Source: Christensenellaceae bacterium (GTDB taxonomy: Bacteria > Bacillota > Clostridia > Christensenellales > Aristaeellaceae). Taken from it: DNA of 64,000 nucleotides. The position numbers were made by a program, and so were the translations under genes. The stretch is taken from the NCBI GenBank assembly GCA_012837835.1, contig DUQK01000020.1, positions 1-64,000 of the forward strand, given 5' to 3'. The notes beneath the pieces were generated by a model. The model saw only the letters and a list, made by a program, of their open reading frames with translations. It was not told where the DNA came from and searched no databases. Of the stretch, positions 16,914 through 25,833 are shown one piece after another; position 1 is the first letter of the stretch, and the number at the start of each line of letters is the position of its first letter.

Positions 16914-18185
16914 ATGTCACGTAAAAACATTACCAGATTTGTTGCAATGCTCATGTTTGCCGTGCTTATGTTAAGCGTAATGCCTATGGCAACCGCCGAG
17001 GGCAAAATTAAGGTAAGCATTTGGCACACCTTCACAAAGGGTCAGGAAGAATATATCAACAAAGCCGTTGCGGATTTCAATGCTTCACAGGATAAGATAG
17101 AGGTTGAAGCGCTAACTCAGCCCTACTCCGGCTTTACCGATTCCGTTTACAGCGCAGTAAACGAGGGAATCGGTCCTGATATTATATTCAACTACGCTTC
17201 CGAAGCTTCAAAATATGTAGAGGCGGGTCAATTAATAGACCTAGACCAATACATTTACGACCCCGAAATCGGCATAGAGGGCTTTGACGGCTCACTGGCT
17301 GAAGGCGTTATGAACGGCGAAGTAAAAGCCTTTGCAGACGGCAGCATACACTATCTCCCCGCCTATACAACAGGCCCCATATTCTTCTACAATGTAGATT
17401 TGTTCAAGGAGCTTGAACTTGAAGTTCCCACCACTTGGAAAGAGCTTGAAGATGCTTGTGCAGTAATTAAAGAAAAGAAAGACATGCCAGGCTTCGGCAT
17501 AGACAGCATGGTAGACTTCCTGCAAATGCTTATTATGGAAACCCCCGGTGCCGGCTACATAGATGTTGAAAACAAAAAAGTGCTGTTTGACACACCTGAA
17601 GTACGCGAAAAAATCGCCTGGGTTGTAGATATGGCAAACAAGGGCTACTTCCAAATCAAGCCCAGCGGTGATTATTTCTCCGCTGACTTCAACTCCGGAA
17701 TAGTAGCCTCCTATATGGGCTCATGCGCTGGTTACCCTTACATAGAGCCGGATGGCTTTGAATTTGACATGGCGCCCACCCCCAGCGAAACCTGGTATCC
17801 CTCTTGGAACCGCGGTCCTATAGCCTTCTACTATAACGATGATGAGCGTGCGGAAGCCACATACGAATTTATCAAATACTTCATCTCAGCAGATGTAAAC
17901 GCAGGCTGGGTGGAAGCAGTAGTAGCGCTTGCTCCCTACTCTTGGACAAAGGAAACTGAGCAGTACAAGGCATTTGTAGCACAGGATACTTTGGCACTGC
18001 GCTCACTTAAAGCGGTTGAAGCCAACCTTGATAATGCGGGTTCACTTCCTGCGGTTCAAGGCGCAGCAGACCTTCGCAACAACCTAAGAGCAGCAATTGA
18101 AAAAGCCGTCGCCGGTGAAATGACAGTTGACGCAGCTTGGGACGAGTGCGTAACACTTTCAAACGCAGCGCTTCAAGGCAAGTAA
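16914..18185 (+). CDS. ABC transporter extracellular solute-binding protein, family 1
   Basis: A 423-residue sugar-binding protein of the MalE/family 1 type. The signal peptide (residues 1-28, ending ATAEG) has no cysteine, so this protein is predicted to be released or otherwise held rather than lipid-anchored. The mature start VSIWHTFTKGQEEYI is typical. It is followed by ATPase and two permease genes, so it feeds that importer. AAAGGAGGAC lies before the ATG. The ligand is probably an oligosaccharide or glycoside; the sequence does not tell which. Confidence 0.92.
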   Translation: MSRKNITRFVAMLMFAVLMLSVMPMATAEGKIKVSIWHTFTKGQEEYINKAVADFNASQDKIEVEALTQPYSGFTDSVYSAVNEGIGPDIIFNYASEASKYVEAGQLIDLDQYIYDPEIGIEGFDGSLAEGVMNGEVKAFADGSIHYLPAYTTGPIFFYNVDLFKELELEVPTTWKELEDACAVIKEKKDMPGFGIDSMVDFLQMLIMETPGAGYIDVENKKVLFDTPEVREKIAWVVDMANKGYFQIKPSGDYFSADFNSGIVASYMGSCAGYPYIEPDGFEFDMAPTPSETWYPSWNRGPIAFYYNDDERAEATYEFIKYFISADVNAGWVEAVVALAPYSWTKETEQYKAFVAQDTLALRSLKAVEANLDNAGSLPAVQGAADLRNNLRAAIEKAVAGEMTVDAAWDECVTLSNAALQGK

Positions 18186-18193
18186 TTAATCTA

Positions 18194-18232
18194 AGGGTTG
18201 CCGAAACTCGGCAACCCTATTTCTTTTTTTAT
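18194..18232 (+). terminator. Terminator/attenuator after the binding-protein gene
   Basis: AGGGTTGCCGA, loop AAC, TCGGCAACCCT, then a T-rich run. A perfect 11-bp stem between the binding-protein gene and the ATPase gene. Partial read-through would keep the binding protein more abundant than the membrane parts. Confidence 0.88.
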
Positions 18233-18253
18233 AATAAGACATAGGAGTAATTT

Positions 18254-19318
18254 ATGCAGGTTGAGATGCAGGGGCTTACTAAGCACTTTGGCGCTACTAA
18301 GGCAGTAAACGATTTTTCCATCACACTATACGATGGGGAACTTGTGTGCCTGCTTGGTCCTTCAGGCTGTGGGAAAAGCACGGTGCTTAATATGCTCGCG
18401 GGCATATTACCAGTTACAAAGGGTAAAATACTCTTTGATGGGGAGGATGTAACAAAACACCCGCCCGAGCAGAGGGGAATAGGGCTTGTGTTTCAAAACT
18501 ATGCGCTATATCCTCATATGACGGTAATGGGCAATATATGTTTTCCCTTGGAAATACAAAATGTTCCCAAGGCGGAGCGTATAAGAAGAGCTACCGAAAT
18601 GGCAGAGCTTGTGCATATGGGGGATTACCTTAACCGCCGTCCAAAGCAGCTTTCAGGCGGTCAGCAGCAGCGTGTTGCTATAGCTAGAGCCCTAGTTAAA
18701 AATCCGAGATTACTGCTTCTTGATGAACCTCTTTCAAACCTAGATGCGAGGCTGCGTCTTGAAATGCGCGAGGAAATACGCAGGATACAGCTTCAAACGC
18801 AGGTTACAACCGTATTTGTAACGCACGATCAGGAAGAGGCTATGTCCATATCCGACCATATTGCCCTTATGAAAGACGGATACCTTCAGCAGCATGAAAA
18901 ACCGCAAGCCTTATATGACGAGCCTGCAAACCAATTCGTAGCTGATTTCCTTGGCAATCCTCCAATAAATAACCTAGAAGGAACAGCGCAGGGGGATAGA
19001 TTCGTTTCAAATGACGGAAGCTCATTTGTCTGCCGTGGTATAGAAGTTGTGCCAAGCGGTACTAAGATAAACCTTGCAATTAGGGCGGAGAGCTTTGTTA
19101 TGGAAAATGAAAAAGCCGACTCCTTTATGAAGTGCAAAATAATAAGCGTATACCAACTTGGCAAGGAAGAGATGGCTCAGGTTGAATTTGGCGGCAATAT
19201 ATTCAGAGCCTATATATCCCTTGAAAATAATATAAAAGCGGGCGATGAAGTGTACCTAAGCCTTAAGGATAGAGGAGTATTCTTTTTTGATAAGGAATCC
19301 GGGAGGCGGTACATATGA
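18254..19318 (+). CDS. Sugar ABC transporter ATP-binding protein (MsmX/UgpC-like)
   Basis: A 354-residue ATPase with Walker A GPSGCGKST (35-43), signature LSGGQQQR, Walker B LLLLDEP, the switch His in VFVTHDQEEA, and a C-terminal regulatory (TOBE-like) domain as in MalK/MsmX/UgpC. It energises the permease pair downstream. The end overlaps the next gene by four bases. In many Bacillota one such ATPase serves several sugar transporters. The importer at 61.8-64 kb shows no ATPase in the window, so sharing is possible. Confidence 0.94.
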   Translation: MQVEMQGLTKHFGATKAVNDFSITLYDGELVCLLGPSGCGKSTVLNMLAGILPVTKGKILFDGEDVTKHPPEQRGIGLVFQNYALYPHMTVMGNICFPLEIQNVPKAERIRRATEMAELVHMGDYLNRRPKQLSGGQQQRVAIARALVKNPRLLLLDEPLSNLDARLRLEMREEIRRIQLQTQVTTVFVTHDQEEAMSISDHIALMKDGYLQQHEKPQALYDEPANQFVADFLGNPPINNLEGTAQGDRFVSNDGSSFVCRGIEVVPSGTKINLAIRAESFVMENEKADSFMKCKIISVYQLGKEEMAQVEFGGNIFRAYISLENNIKAGDEVYLSLKDRGVFFFDKESGRRYI

Positions 19319-20853
19319 GCCGTCAGGAAAAGCTTGCATTTCCTATAGAGCGAAAGAGAAACTTTGGAATAAAGCGCATATTTGTGCATGTAATAATATT
19401 TACTATTATATTTTTATTGCTGTTAGGTCTTGGCTTATTTGGGAAAAAGCAGCTCAATATTCAGGCGGACAGTTTCAGGCGTTCAAGCCTTATTGACAGC
19501 CTGCATAACAAGGGCATAGCGGATATACAGTCTGCGATATTAGCTTCCGTGGGCGAGGAGTATTCTTCAGTAATACAAAAAAGCGTATCAAGCACAAAGC
19601 GTATGCTTAAAAAAGATATAGCAGTTATGCTTGATGAAGAAAAAACTATAGATGAAATAATCACGCATACTGCAAACACTATTTATGCAGCCTGTGAAAA
19701 AAATGTACCCGAGTACGCGTTAAGCGGCATAGATATTACACTTAAGGAAAAACTGCCTTCAATAATAGAAAAAATGCAGGAAGATGCAAAGGCTCATATA
19801 GACGAGCTTTCAATACCCGAAGTTAGAAAGCGTCTTAGTGTAAACGCTCCATATTATCCGCTTATGTATTATTCAAATGCGCTTATAGCAATAGCAGCGG
19901 TTTTTCTCGTGTTTGCGCTAATACTCGCATATTGCTGGTTTACCTTTGACCACGATAGGAAAGTAAAGCTTGCAAATATACTTGAGCCCATAGACTATCT
20001 ATTGCCATTTTTCCTAGGCGTGTTTGTGTTCACTTTATACCCCATAGTAAGGGTGGTTATTATGAGCTTTCAGGAGCGCTATAAGCTTGACGGCTCGTTC
20101 ACAGGCTGGGGTATAGGCAACTATGAATATGTTTTAAAGGGCATACCCGGCACAAGCAATTATTTTATTCAAGGTCTTATAAATACTTTTTTATATGTAA
20201 TATATACAGTGCCAGTATCGACGGCGCTTGCTATAATAATAGCATTCTTGCTAAACAAAAAGCTTAAAGGTTCAGCGCTGTTCCAGACGGCGTATTTCCT
20301 GCCTATGGTAACGTCTATCACCGCTGTTGGGCTTGTGTGGCGCTGGATATTCAACAAGAATTTCGGTGTACTCAATGCAATTATAGTTATGTTTTCAGGA
20401 ACTCCTATAGATTGGCTTAGCTCAACCTCATATTCTATGAGCGTAATGGTAATATTCGGTATATGGAACTCGCTTCCATTTACCATAATACTAATGCTTA
20501 GCGGTCTTCAAAATATAGATGAAACATATTACACAGTGGCTAAGGTAGATGGCGCTAAGACGCCGCGTATTTTTAGGCGTATCACCATACCGCTGCTTGC
20601 GCCAACTATTGGGCTTGTGCTTGTAATAAACAGCATATCCGCATTTAAAGTGTTTACAGAGGTTACCGTGCTTTTTAACGGCAGCCCGGGTCCTGCGTAT
20701 AATATGTACACTGTGGTTTATTATATATATGAGATGATGCACCAGCGCCTTGAACTTGGAAGAGCTGCTGCAGCTGCCATAGTACTTTTCTTTTTCATAT
20801 TCATATTTACAATGCTTCAGCGTTATATACAGCGCAAATGGAACTATGTATAA
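19315..20853 (+). CDS. Sugar ABC permease with an extra extracytoplasmic domain
   Basis: The C-terminal part (about 225-512) is a MalF-type permease with the EAA-like loop TVAKVDGAKTPRIFRRITIP. The N-terminal part is unusual: a membrane helix at 22-42, a helical soluble stretch of about 140 residues (43-185, rich in Lys, Glu and Ser, no Cys pair) and a second helix at 186-208. By the positive-inside rule the soluble part lies outside the cell. Ordinary MalF-like permeases are about 290-320 aa. The extra domain might dock a binding protein that has no lipid anchor. The permease call is firm; the domain's function is unknown. Confidence 0.9.
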   Translation: MSRQEKLAFPIERKRNFGIKRIFVHVIIFTIIFLLLLGLGLFGKKQLNIQADSFRRSSLIDSLHNKGIADIQSAILASVGEEYSSVIQKSVSSTKRMLKKDIAVMLDEEKTIDEIITHTANTIYAACEKNVPEYALSGIDITLKEKLPSIIEKMQEDAKAHIDELSIPEVRKRLSVNAPYYPLMYYSNALIAIAAVFLVFALILAYCWFTFDHDRKVKLANILEPIDYLLPFFLGVFVFTLYPIVRVVIMSFQERYKLDGSFTGWGIGNYEYVLKGIPGTSNYFIQGLINTFLYVIYTVPVSTALAIIIAFLLNKKLKGSALFQTAYFLPMVTSITAVGLVWRWIFNKNFGVLNAIIVMFSGTPIDWLSSTSYSMSVMVIFGIWNSLPFTIILMLSGLQNIDETYYTVAKVDGAKTPRIFRRITIPLLAPTIGLVLVINSISAFKVFTEVTVLFNGSPGPAYNMYTVVYYIYEMMHQRLELGRAAAAAIVLFFFIFIFTMLQRYIQRKWNYV

Positions 20854-20865
20854 GGAGGCGCTGAC

Positions 20866-21876
20866 ATGAAAAATAAGAATAAAAAAGAACAAAGAATGCT
20901 AGGTACTATATTATATGTTCTTGGCGTGATGCTAATTATATCAGGCAGCATTAGCCTGCCTACTTCCCTTGCAAGAACCATTGTATACAGTATGCTGGCG
21001 CTTGGAGTAGTATTTGTCGCGGCTGGGCTGTATTTAAATCATTCATATCAGACAAAGCTTGGCACACTAAAAGCTCTGCAATATTTCCTGCTTACTGTAG
21101 GCGCGGTTATTATGGTGTTCCCATTTTACTGGATGATAGCCTCGGCATTTAAGACAAGCGCGGAGATGAACTTCTTCCCGCCTACAATGTTCCCCAAAAA
21201 CTGGCTAAACTTCGATAACTTTTACATAGCCTTTGAAACGGCGCCCTTTGGCAGGTATTTTATGAACTCCGTAATTACCTGTTTAAGCAGCGTTACGCTA
21301 ACTACATTTACAACTATACTTGGCGCATTCGCTTTTTCAAGGCTCAATTTCCCGGGGAGAGAAGTGCTGTTTTCTCTGCTGCTTTCAATGATGATGGTGC
21401 CATTTGAAATGCTGGTTATTACAAACTACACCACCATCGTAAAACTTGGTATAAACGACACGCTATATGCGCTTGTGCTGCCATTTACAAGCAGCATATT
21501 CTATACATATATTTTACGTAACTTCTTCCAATCCATACCCGATGGATTGTATTGGTCTGCAAGGGTTGACGGCTGCAACAATTGGCGTTACCTATGGAAA
21601 GTAATGGTGCCTATAGCAAGACCTTCCCTTGTTACTATAGTGCTGCTAAACGCCATGGCATCATGGAACAGCTTTATGTGGCCTCTGCTTGTAATAAAAC
21701 AGGACTATAACCGTACCCTGCCCTTTGGGCTTTATACATTTACTACGGAAGTTGGCGCTAATAATGAGCTGCTTATGGCGGCATCATCAGTTGTTGTAAT
21801 GCCTATGATAATACTGTTCCTATTTGCGAGAAAACAGATAGTAGGCGGTGTTGCAAGAGGCGGCATAAAAGGCTAA
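20866..21876 (+). CDS. Sugar ABC permease, MalG-type, with extra N-terminal helices
   Basis: A 336-residue permease. The usual MalG-like core begins near residue 70 (LTVGAVIMVFPFYWMIASAF) and carries the EAA-like loop around SARVDGCNNWRYLWKVMVP. Two additional hydrophobic helices (about 12-30 and 38-57) precede it, which most members lack. It is the second membrane half of the importer encoded with the preceding three genes and ends shortly before the PucR-type regulator. Confidence 0.92.
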   Translation: MKNKNKKEQRMLGTILYVLGVMLIISGSISLPTSLARTIVYSMLALGVVFVAAGLYLNHSYQTKLGTLKALQYFLLTVGAVIMVFPFYWMIASAFKTSAEMNFFPPTMFPKNWLNFDNFYIAFETAPFGRYFMNSVITCLSSVTLTTFTTILGAFAFSRLNFPGREVLFSLLLSMMMVPFEMLVITNYTTIVKLGINDTLYALVLPFTSSIFYTYILRNFFQSIPDGLYWSARVDGCNNWRYLWKVMVPIARPSLVTIVLLNAMASWNSFMWPLLVIKQDYNRTLPFGLYTFTTEVGANNELLMAASSVVVMPMIILFLFARKQIVGGVARGGIKG

Positions 21877-21902
21877 CTGTTTTAAATATCCCTGCTTCGT
21901 GG

Positions 21903-21908
21903 TATAAT
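21903..21908 (+). promoter_or_regulatory. Extended -10 promoter of the PucR-type regulator
   Basis: TATAAT preceded by TGG, an extended -10, 32 bases before the GTG start at 21940. No good -35 is visible, as is usual for this promoter type. Confidence 0.5.
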
Positions 21909-21939
21909 ATGCTCGGTTAATTTATATGAGGAGGCGGCT

Positions 21940-22971
21940 GTGGACAGTAAACACATAAGGCGATTGAGTGGTATTTTTTCAGGGCTTGATGCCTCCTTGA
22001 CAGTCTTTGATAAAAATGGAATGCTGGTATACGGTAGCATAACTAAAACCCTTTCCGCCCCTATGCAGCTCTCTAAGGGAGAGATGTGCGTTATAGACGG
22101 TATGCTTTTTATGCGCGCTGAAAACTGCGGGGCTATAGTTATGCTTAAAAATAGTGATTCCGCGAGGGATTGTATTAAACTTACCTGTGCGCTGCTTGAC
22201 AGCGTTAGCGGTAAGGATAGTGATGAATACCTCTCCCTACACAAGCTTATAAGCGGAGATATGCCCGACCATGAGCTGAAGGCACTCATATCAAGGTATC
22301 GTATAAGCGAAAAGGGTAAGCGCTGCGCGATACTGCTTGGTGTTAAGCAAAACCCCTACGGCAACGCCGCAAAAGCGCTTAAAAAGCTTATACCTCTTGA
22401 GGGGGAGGACTTGCTTATCCCTATCAACGCGTATACAGTGGTTCTTATAAAATGGCTGCAAGGCGAAACCTGCGAAGATGATATAGCCGACTATGCAAAT
22501 GCGCTTATAGAAACCGCACTTCTTGAAGAAGGTATAGAATTTACAATTGCTATAGGCGGCATAGTTGATAATATAAAACTTGTGTTTAAAAGTTATAATG
22601 AGGCGAAGACTGCTATAAAAATAGGCGCTGCATTTCTGCCCAAACAGTCTGTGTGTATATACGACAATATGTATTTTGAGCGGCTTATGTCTGAAATTCC
22701 CCCAGATACCGCGCTTAAATACCACAGGCTTATATTCGGCAGTGAAAATATGCGGCTTTTTACGCCTGATATGATAAACACCGTAAACACATTTTTGCAG
22801 AATGATTTAAACATCGCTGATACCGCAAGGCAGCTTTACATACACAGGAACACGCTTGTCTACCGCCTTGATAAGGTTGAGGCTCAAACTGGGCTGGACG
22901 TAAGGCGTTTTAAAGATGCGCTTGTGTTCAAATTGCTTTATGAACTAAAAAACTGTGTAAAGTCTGAATAA
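21940..22971 (+). CDS. PucR/CdaR-type transcriptional regulator
   Basis: A 343-residue protein with the PucR C-terminal helix-turn-helix at about 285-335 (DTARQLYIHRNTLVYRL, then TGLDVRRF) and a central GGDEF-like/CdaR region. The N-terminal portion (1-110) resembles a small sensory domain. GTG start behind GAGGAGGCGG. Relatives respond to small organic acids, sugar diacids or purine breakdown products. Its position right after the ABC importer suggests that it controls that operon; the inverted repeat at 16869-16883 is a candidate site. Confidence 0.82.
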   Translation: MDSKHIRRLSGIFSGLDASLTVFDKNGMLVYGSITKTLSAPMQLSKGEMCVIDGMLFMRAENCGAIVMLKNSDSARDCIKLTCALLDSVSGKDSDEYLSLHKLISGDMPDHELKALISRYRISEKGKRCAILLGVKQNPYGNAAKALKKLIPLEGEDLLIPINAYTVVLIKWLQGETCEDDIADYANALIETALLEEGIEFTIAIGGIVDNIKLVFKSYNEAKTAIKIGAAFLPKQSVCIYDNMYFERLMSEIPPDTALKYHRLIFGSENMRLFTPDMINTVNTFLQNDLNIADTARQLYIHRNTLVYRLDKVEAQTGLDVRRFKDALVFKLLYELKNCVKSE

Positions 22972-22989
22972 ATAGGAGAAAAAACTGGA

Positions 22990-24216
22990 ATGAAAAAAAG
23001 GATAGCAATATTCATTATACTTATAATAGCTATAGTATTTATAATAGGGGTTAGAACGGAGCCGGGCAGGGTTATATACGGCACGGACAATACTGTAACC
23101 ATATCTAAAAATGAGTATGAAAGGCTCGTTCGTAACAACGAAGCGCTTAAAAAATATTTACTGCTTGAAGAAGCCAGAGAATTTGTTGAGCAGAATTATT
23201 ATAAGGAACCGGATAATCAAGCCATGATGGACGGCGCCATACAGGGTCTATTGCAAGGTCTTGGCGATGCATATACATTCTACTACCCTAAGGAAGCTTG
23301 GAAAACCTTGTGGGAGGAAGACGAAGGCAAATATGCCGGCATAGGTGTACAGATGCTCGGCAACTGGAGGGATTCCACTGTTACCATAATAAGGGTGTTT
23401 AAGGACACCCCCGCAGAAAAAGTGGGGCTTAGGAAGGGCGATGTTTTCTACAAGGTTGAGGATATTGAAGTAACCACCGCAACCATGCAGGACGCTGTAA
23501 ACACCATGCGCGGCACTCCCGGCGAAAAGGTAAAGATAGAGATAATCAGAAACGGCGAAACTATTCCTTTTGAACTTACAAAGGCGGAGATACTTGTCAA
23601 CCGTATGGAATATACTATGCTGGAAAACAATATAGGCTATATAGCCATATACGAATTTGCGGGTGAAGTTGATATGGAATTCCGAAAAGCCTTTGAAGAA
23701 CTGCAAAGCAAAAACGCAAAAGGTTTAATAGTAGATCTTAGAGATAATCCCGGCGGATGGGTGGAGCAGGGGAGGCGCATTGCCGATATGTTCCTTGATA
23801 GAGGGCTTCTTTTCTACACCGAGGATAGGCAGGGCAAAAAAGAGAGCAGCTTTACTATGGATGGTAAGTCTAACATACCCTTGGTGCTGCTTGTAAATGA
23901 AAACTCCGCCTCAACATCCGAAATATTATCCGGCGCCATGAAGGACTATGGCAGGGCAAAGCTTGTCGGTACCAACACATTTGGCAAGGGTGTAATACAA
24001 AATGTAGTACCGCTAAGCGATGGCGTTAGCGGAATGCAGTTTACCGTTGCGCAGTACTTTACTCCTAAGGGCAACAAGGTGCATGAAACGGGCATAGCTC
24101 CTGATGTAGAAATAAAGCTTCCCAAGGGCGATGAAAACAAGTATTTCCAGTTTGGGAATATGGAAGACCCTCAGCTTAAAAAGGCATACGAGGTATTGCT
24201 TGGCGAAATGAACTAG
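22990..24216 (+). CDS. S41 family C-terminal processing peptidase
   Basis: A 408-residue exported protease: membrane anchor at 5-21, PDZ domain at about 110-190 (YAGIGVQM, VGLRKGDVFYKV) and an S41 catalytic domain with the Ser/Lys dyad S308 (NENSASTSE) and K333 (FGKGVIQN), 25 residues apart as in known CtpA/CtpB enzymes. Such proteases trim or degrade extracytoplasmic proteins and cell-wall hydrolases. It starts with ATG at 22990 behind GGAGAAA. Possibly co-transcribed with the regulator upstream. Confidence 0.93.
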   Translation: MKKRIAIFIILIIAIVFIIGVRTEPGRVIYGTDNTVTISKNEYERLVRNNEALKKYLLLEEAREFVEQNYYKEPDNQAMMDGAIQGLLQGLGDAYTFYYPKEAWKTLWEEDEGKYAGIGVQMLGNWRDSTVTIIRVFKDTPAEKVGLRKGDVFYKVEDIEVTTATMQDAVNTMRGTPGEKVKIEIIRNGETIPFELTKAEILVNRMEYTMLENNIGYIAIYEFAGEVDMEFRKAFEELQSKNAKGLIVDLRDNPGGWVEQGRRIADMFLDRGLLFYTEDRQGKKESSFTMDGKSNIPLVLLVNENSASTSEILSGAMKDYGRAKLVGTNTFGKGVIQNVVPLSDGVSGMQFTVAQYFTPKGNKVHETGIAPDVEIKLPKGDENKYFQFGNMEDPQLKKAYEVLLGEMN

Positions 24217-24219
24217 CTA

Positions 24220-24362
24220 ATACTATGTTGCCTTTAACCTAGCGTTTTCTTGTGCGTCTTTTCCACTTTTGTCTTGTCAAGGCAATATAGGGTTCACTAG
24301 CCTGCTTCACGAGGCTTTACCAAACTGAAAAAACTGCTACAACAAAATCGCTGTTATAGTAT
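24220..24362 (+). repeat. 143-bp inverted-repeat element, copy 2 (MITE-like)
   Basis: Same orientation as the copy at 16536-16695. The left terminal repeat ATACTATGTTGCCTTTAA is intact. The right end keeps CGCTGTT and TAGTAT but has lost about 11 bases of the inverted repeat. It begins four bases after the S41 peptidase stop and ends just before the SRP RNA promoter. Confidence 0.75.
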
Positions 24363-24368
24363 AAGGAC

Positions 24369-24397
24369 TTGCAAAACAAGGCTGTTTCCTGTATTAT
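24369..24397 (+). promoter_or_regulatory. Promoter of the SRP RNA gene
   Basis: TTGCAA (24369-24374), 17-base spacer, TATTAT (24392-24397), with the RNA's first paired bases beginning seven bases later. Confidence 0.75.
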
Positions 24398-24403
24398 GAC
24401 CTA

Positions 24404-24526
24404 GCCGCGTTAGGTATTGGGTCCTGTGCGATTTCATGGCGTGAACCCTGTCAGGTCCGGAAGGAAGCAGCAGTAAGCGTATTTTGAGATGTGCTGCGGG
24501 GCAGCCTAGTACCTGCGCGGTTTTTT
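24404..24526 (+). ncRNA. ffs: Signal recognition particle RNA, small bacterial type
   Basis: Contains the invariant SRP domain IV sequence GTCAGGTCCGGAAGGAAGCA with its tetraloop-capped helix and asymmetric internal loop. The ends pair (GCCGCG near 24404 with CGCGG at 24516-24520) and a run of T residues follows as terminator. The length of about 120 bases corresponds to the small SRP RNA without an Alu domain. It binds Ffh for co-translational membrane targeting. Ends were set from the terminal stem and may be off by a few bases. Confidence 0.95.
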
Positions 24527-24563
24527 GTATATAATAATTATATAATATAAAGGAGAAAAGAAA

Positions 24564-25802
24564 ATGTGGAAAGCACCAAAAGAACTAAATCACGATGAGG
24601 AAATCAAATCCCTCATAGAGCTTGAGGCTAAAAGACAGCACGAGCATATAGAGCTGATAGCTTCTGAAAACTTTGTAAGCGCTGCTGTTATGGCGGCAAT
24701 GGGGACGCCCTTAACCAATAAATACGCTGAGGGCTATCCCTCAAGGCGCTACTACGGCGGCTGCGAATATGTAGACCAGATAGAGAATATAGCGATTGAG
24801 AGGGCTAAAAAGCTATTTGGCGCGGAACATGCAAATGTACAGCCGCATTCAGGAAGCCAAGCAAATATGGCGGTATATTTTGCGCTTCTTAAGCCCGGCG
24901 ATACTGTGCTAGGCATGAACCTAAACCACGGCGGGCATTTAACACATGGCAGCCCGGTAAATATTAGCGGTACATATTTTAACTTTCAGGCATATGGCGT
25001 TAACCCTGAAACTGAATGTATAGACTATGATGCCCTTCTTGATAGAGCTAAAGAAGTAAAGCCTAAACTAATAGTTGCAGGGGCATCCGCCTATTCTAGG
25101 ATAATAGATTTTAAAGCCTTCAAGGAAATAGCCGACGAAGTCGGCGCATACCTTATGGTTGATATGGCGCATATTGCGGGGCTTGTAGCGGCAGGTCTTC
25201 ATCCATCTCCCGTACCCTATGCGGATGCGGTTACATCTACCACCCACAAAACTCTAAGGGGACCAAGGGGCGGGCTTATACTCTGCAAGGAAAAATACGC
25301 AAGAAATATAGATAAGGCTATATTCCCAGGCACCCAAGGTGGTCCGCTTGAGCATATTATAGCCGCCAAGGCAATATCCTTTAAGGAGGCTATGGAGCCA
25401 AGCTTTAAAACCTATCTTAAACAGGTGCTTCTAAACTCAAAGGCGATGGAAAATAGGTTCCGAAGAGAGGGCGTGCGCATGGTTTCAGACGGTACGGATA
25501 ACCACCTACTTATGCTTGACTTTGCAGACCTTGAAGACACCACCGGCAAGGAGATGGAAATACTTCTCGAAAGCGCGAATATAACCACTAACAAAAACAT
25601 GGTGCCGCGCGATAGACGTAAGCCTTCAGTTACAAGCGGGCTTCGGCTCGGTACTCCTGCGGTTACTACCCGCAATATGAAGGAAAAAGAGCTTGATACT
25701 GTTGCAGGGCTTATATGCAAAGTAATTAGGGAAAAAGAAAGTGCAGTACCCAGTGTACTTAAAAAAGTAAAGGAACTTACAGACGCATTCCCGCTTTATT
25801 AG
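24564..25802 (+). CDS. glyA: Serine hydroxymethyltransferase
   Basis: A 412-residue PLP enzyme that interconverts serine and glycine with tetrahydrofolate. PLP lysine K229 in [11 protein letters not shown]200 and H203 in MVDMAHIAG, and the substrate-region motif [10 protein letters not shown] are visible. Full length, starting MWKAPKE behind AAAGGAGA. In this glycine-reducing organism it links serine and one-carbon units to the glycine pool used by the grd operon. Separated from polA by 31 bases and probably co-transcribed with it. Confidence 0.97.
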   Translation: MWKAPKELNHDEEIKSLIELEAKRQHEHIELIASENFVSAAVMAAMGTPLTNKYAEGYPSRRYYGGCEYVDQIENIAIERAKKLFGAEHANVQPHSGSQANMAVYFALLKPGDTVLGMNLNHGGHLTHGSPVNISGTYFNFQAYGVNPETECIDYDALLDRAKEVKPKLIVAGASAYSRIIDFKAFKEIADEVGAYLMVDMAHIAGLVAAGLHPSPVPYADAVTSTTHKTLRGPRGGLILCKEKYARNIDKAIFPGTQGGPLEHIIAAKAISFKEAMEPSFKTYLKQVLLNSKAMENRFRREGVRMVSDGTDNHLLMLDFADLEDTTGKEMEILLESANITTNKNMVPRDRRKPSVTSGLRLGTPAVTTRNMKEKELDTVAGLICKVIREKESAVPSVLKKVKELTDAFPLY

Positions 25803-25833
25803 TAGGAATAATAATACAAATAGGAGGAGTAGT

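Noticed and set aside
23946..24140. Antisense frames within the S41 peptidase and other core genes
   Set aside because: Long reverse-strand open frames are a by-product of this genome's codon usage; none has a ribosome site or recognisable domain.
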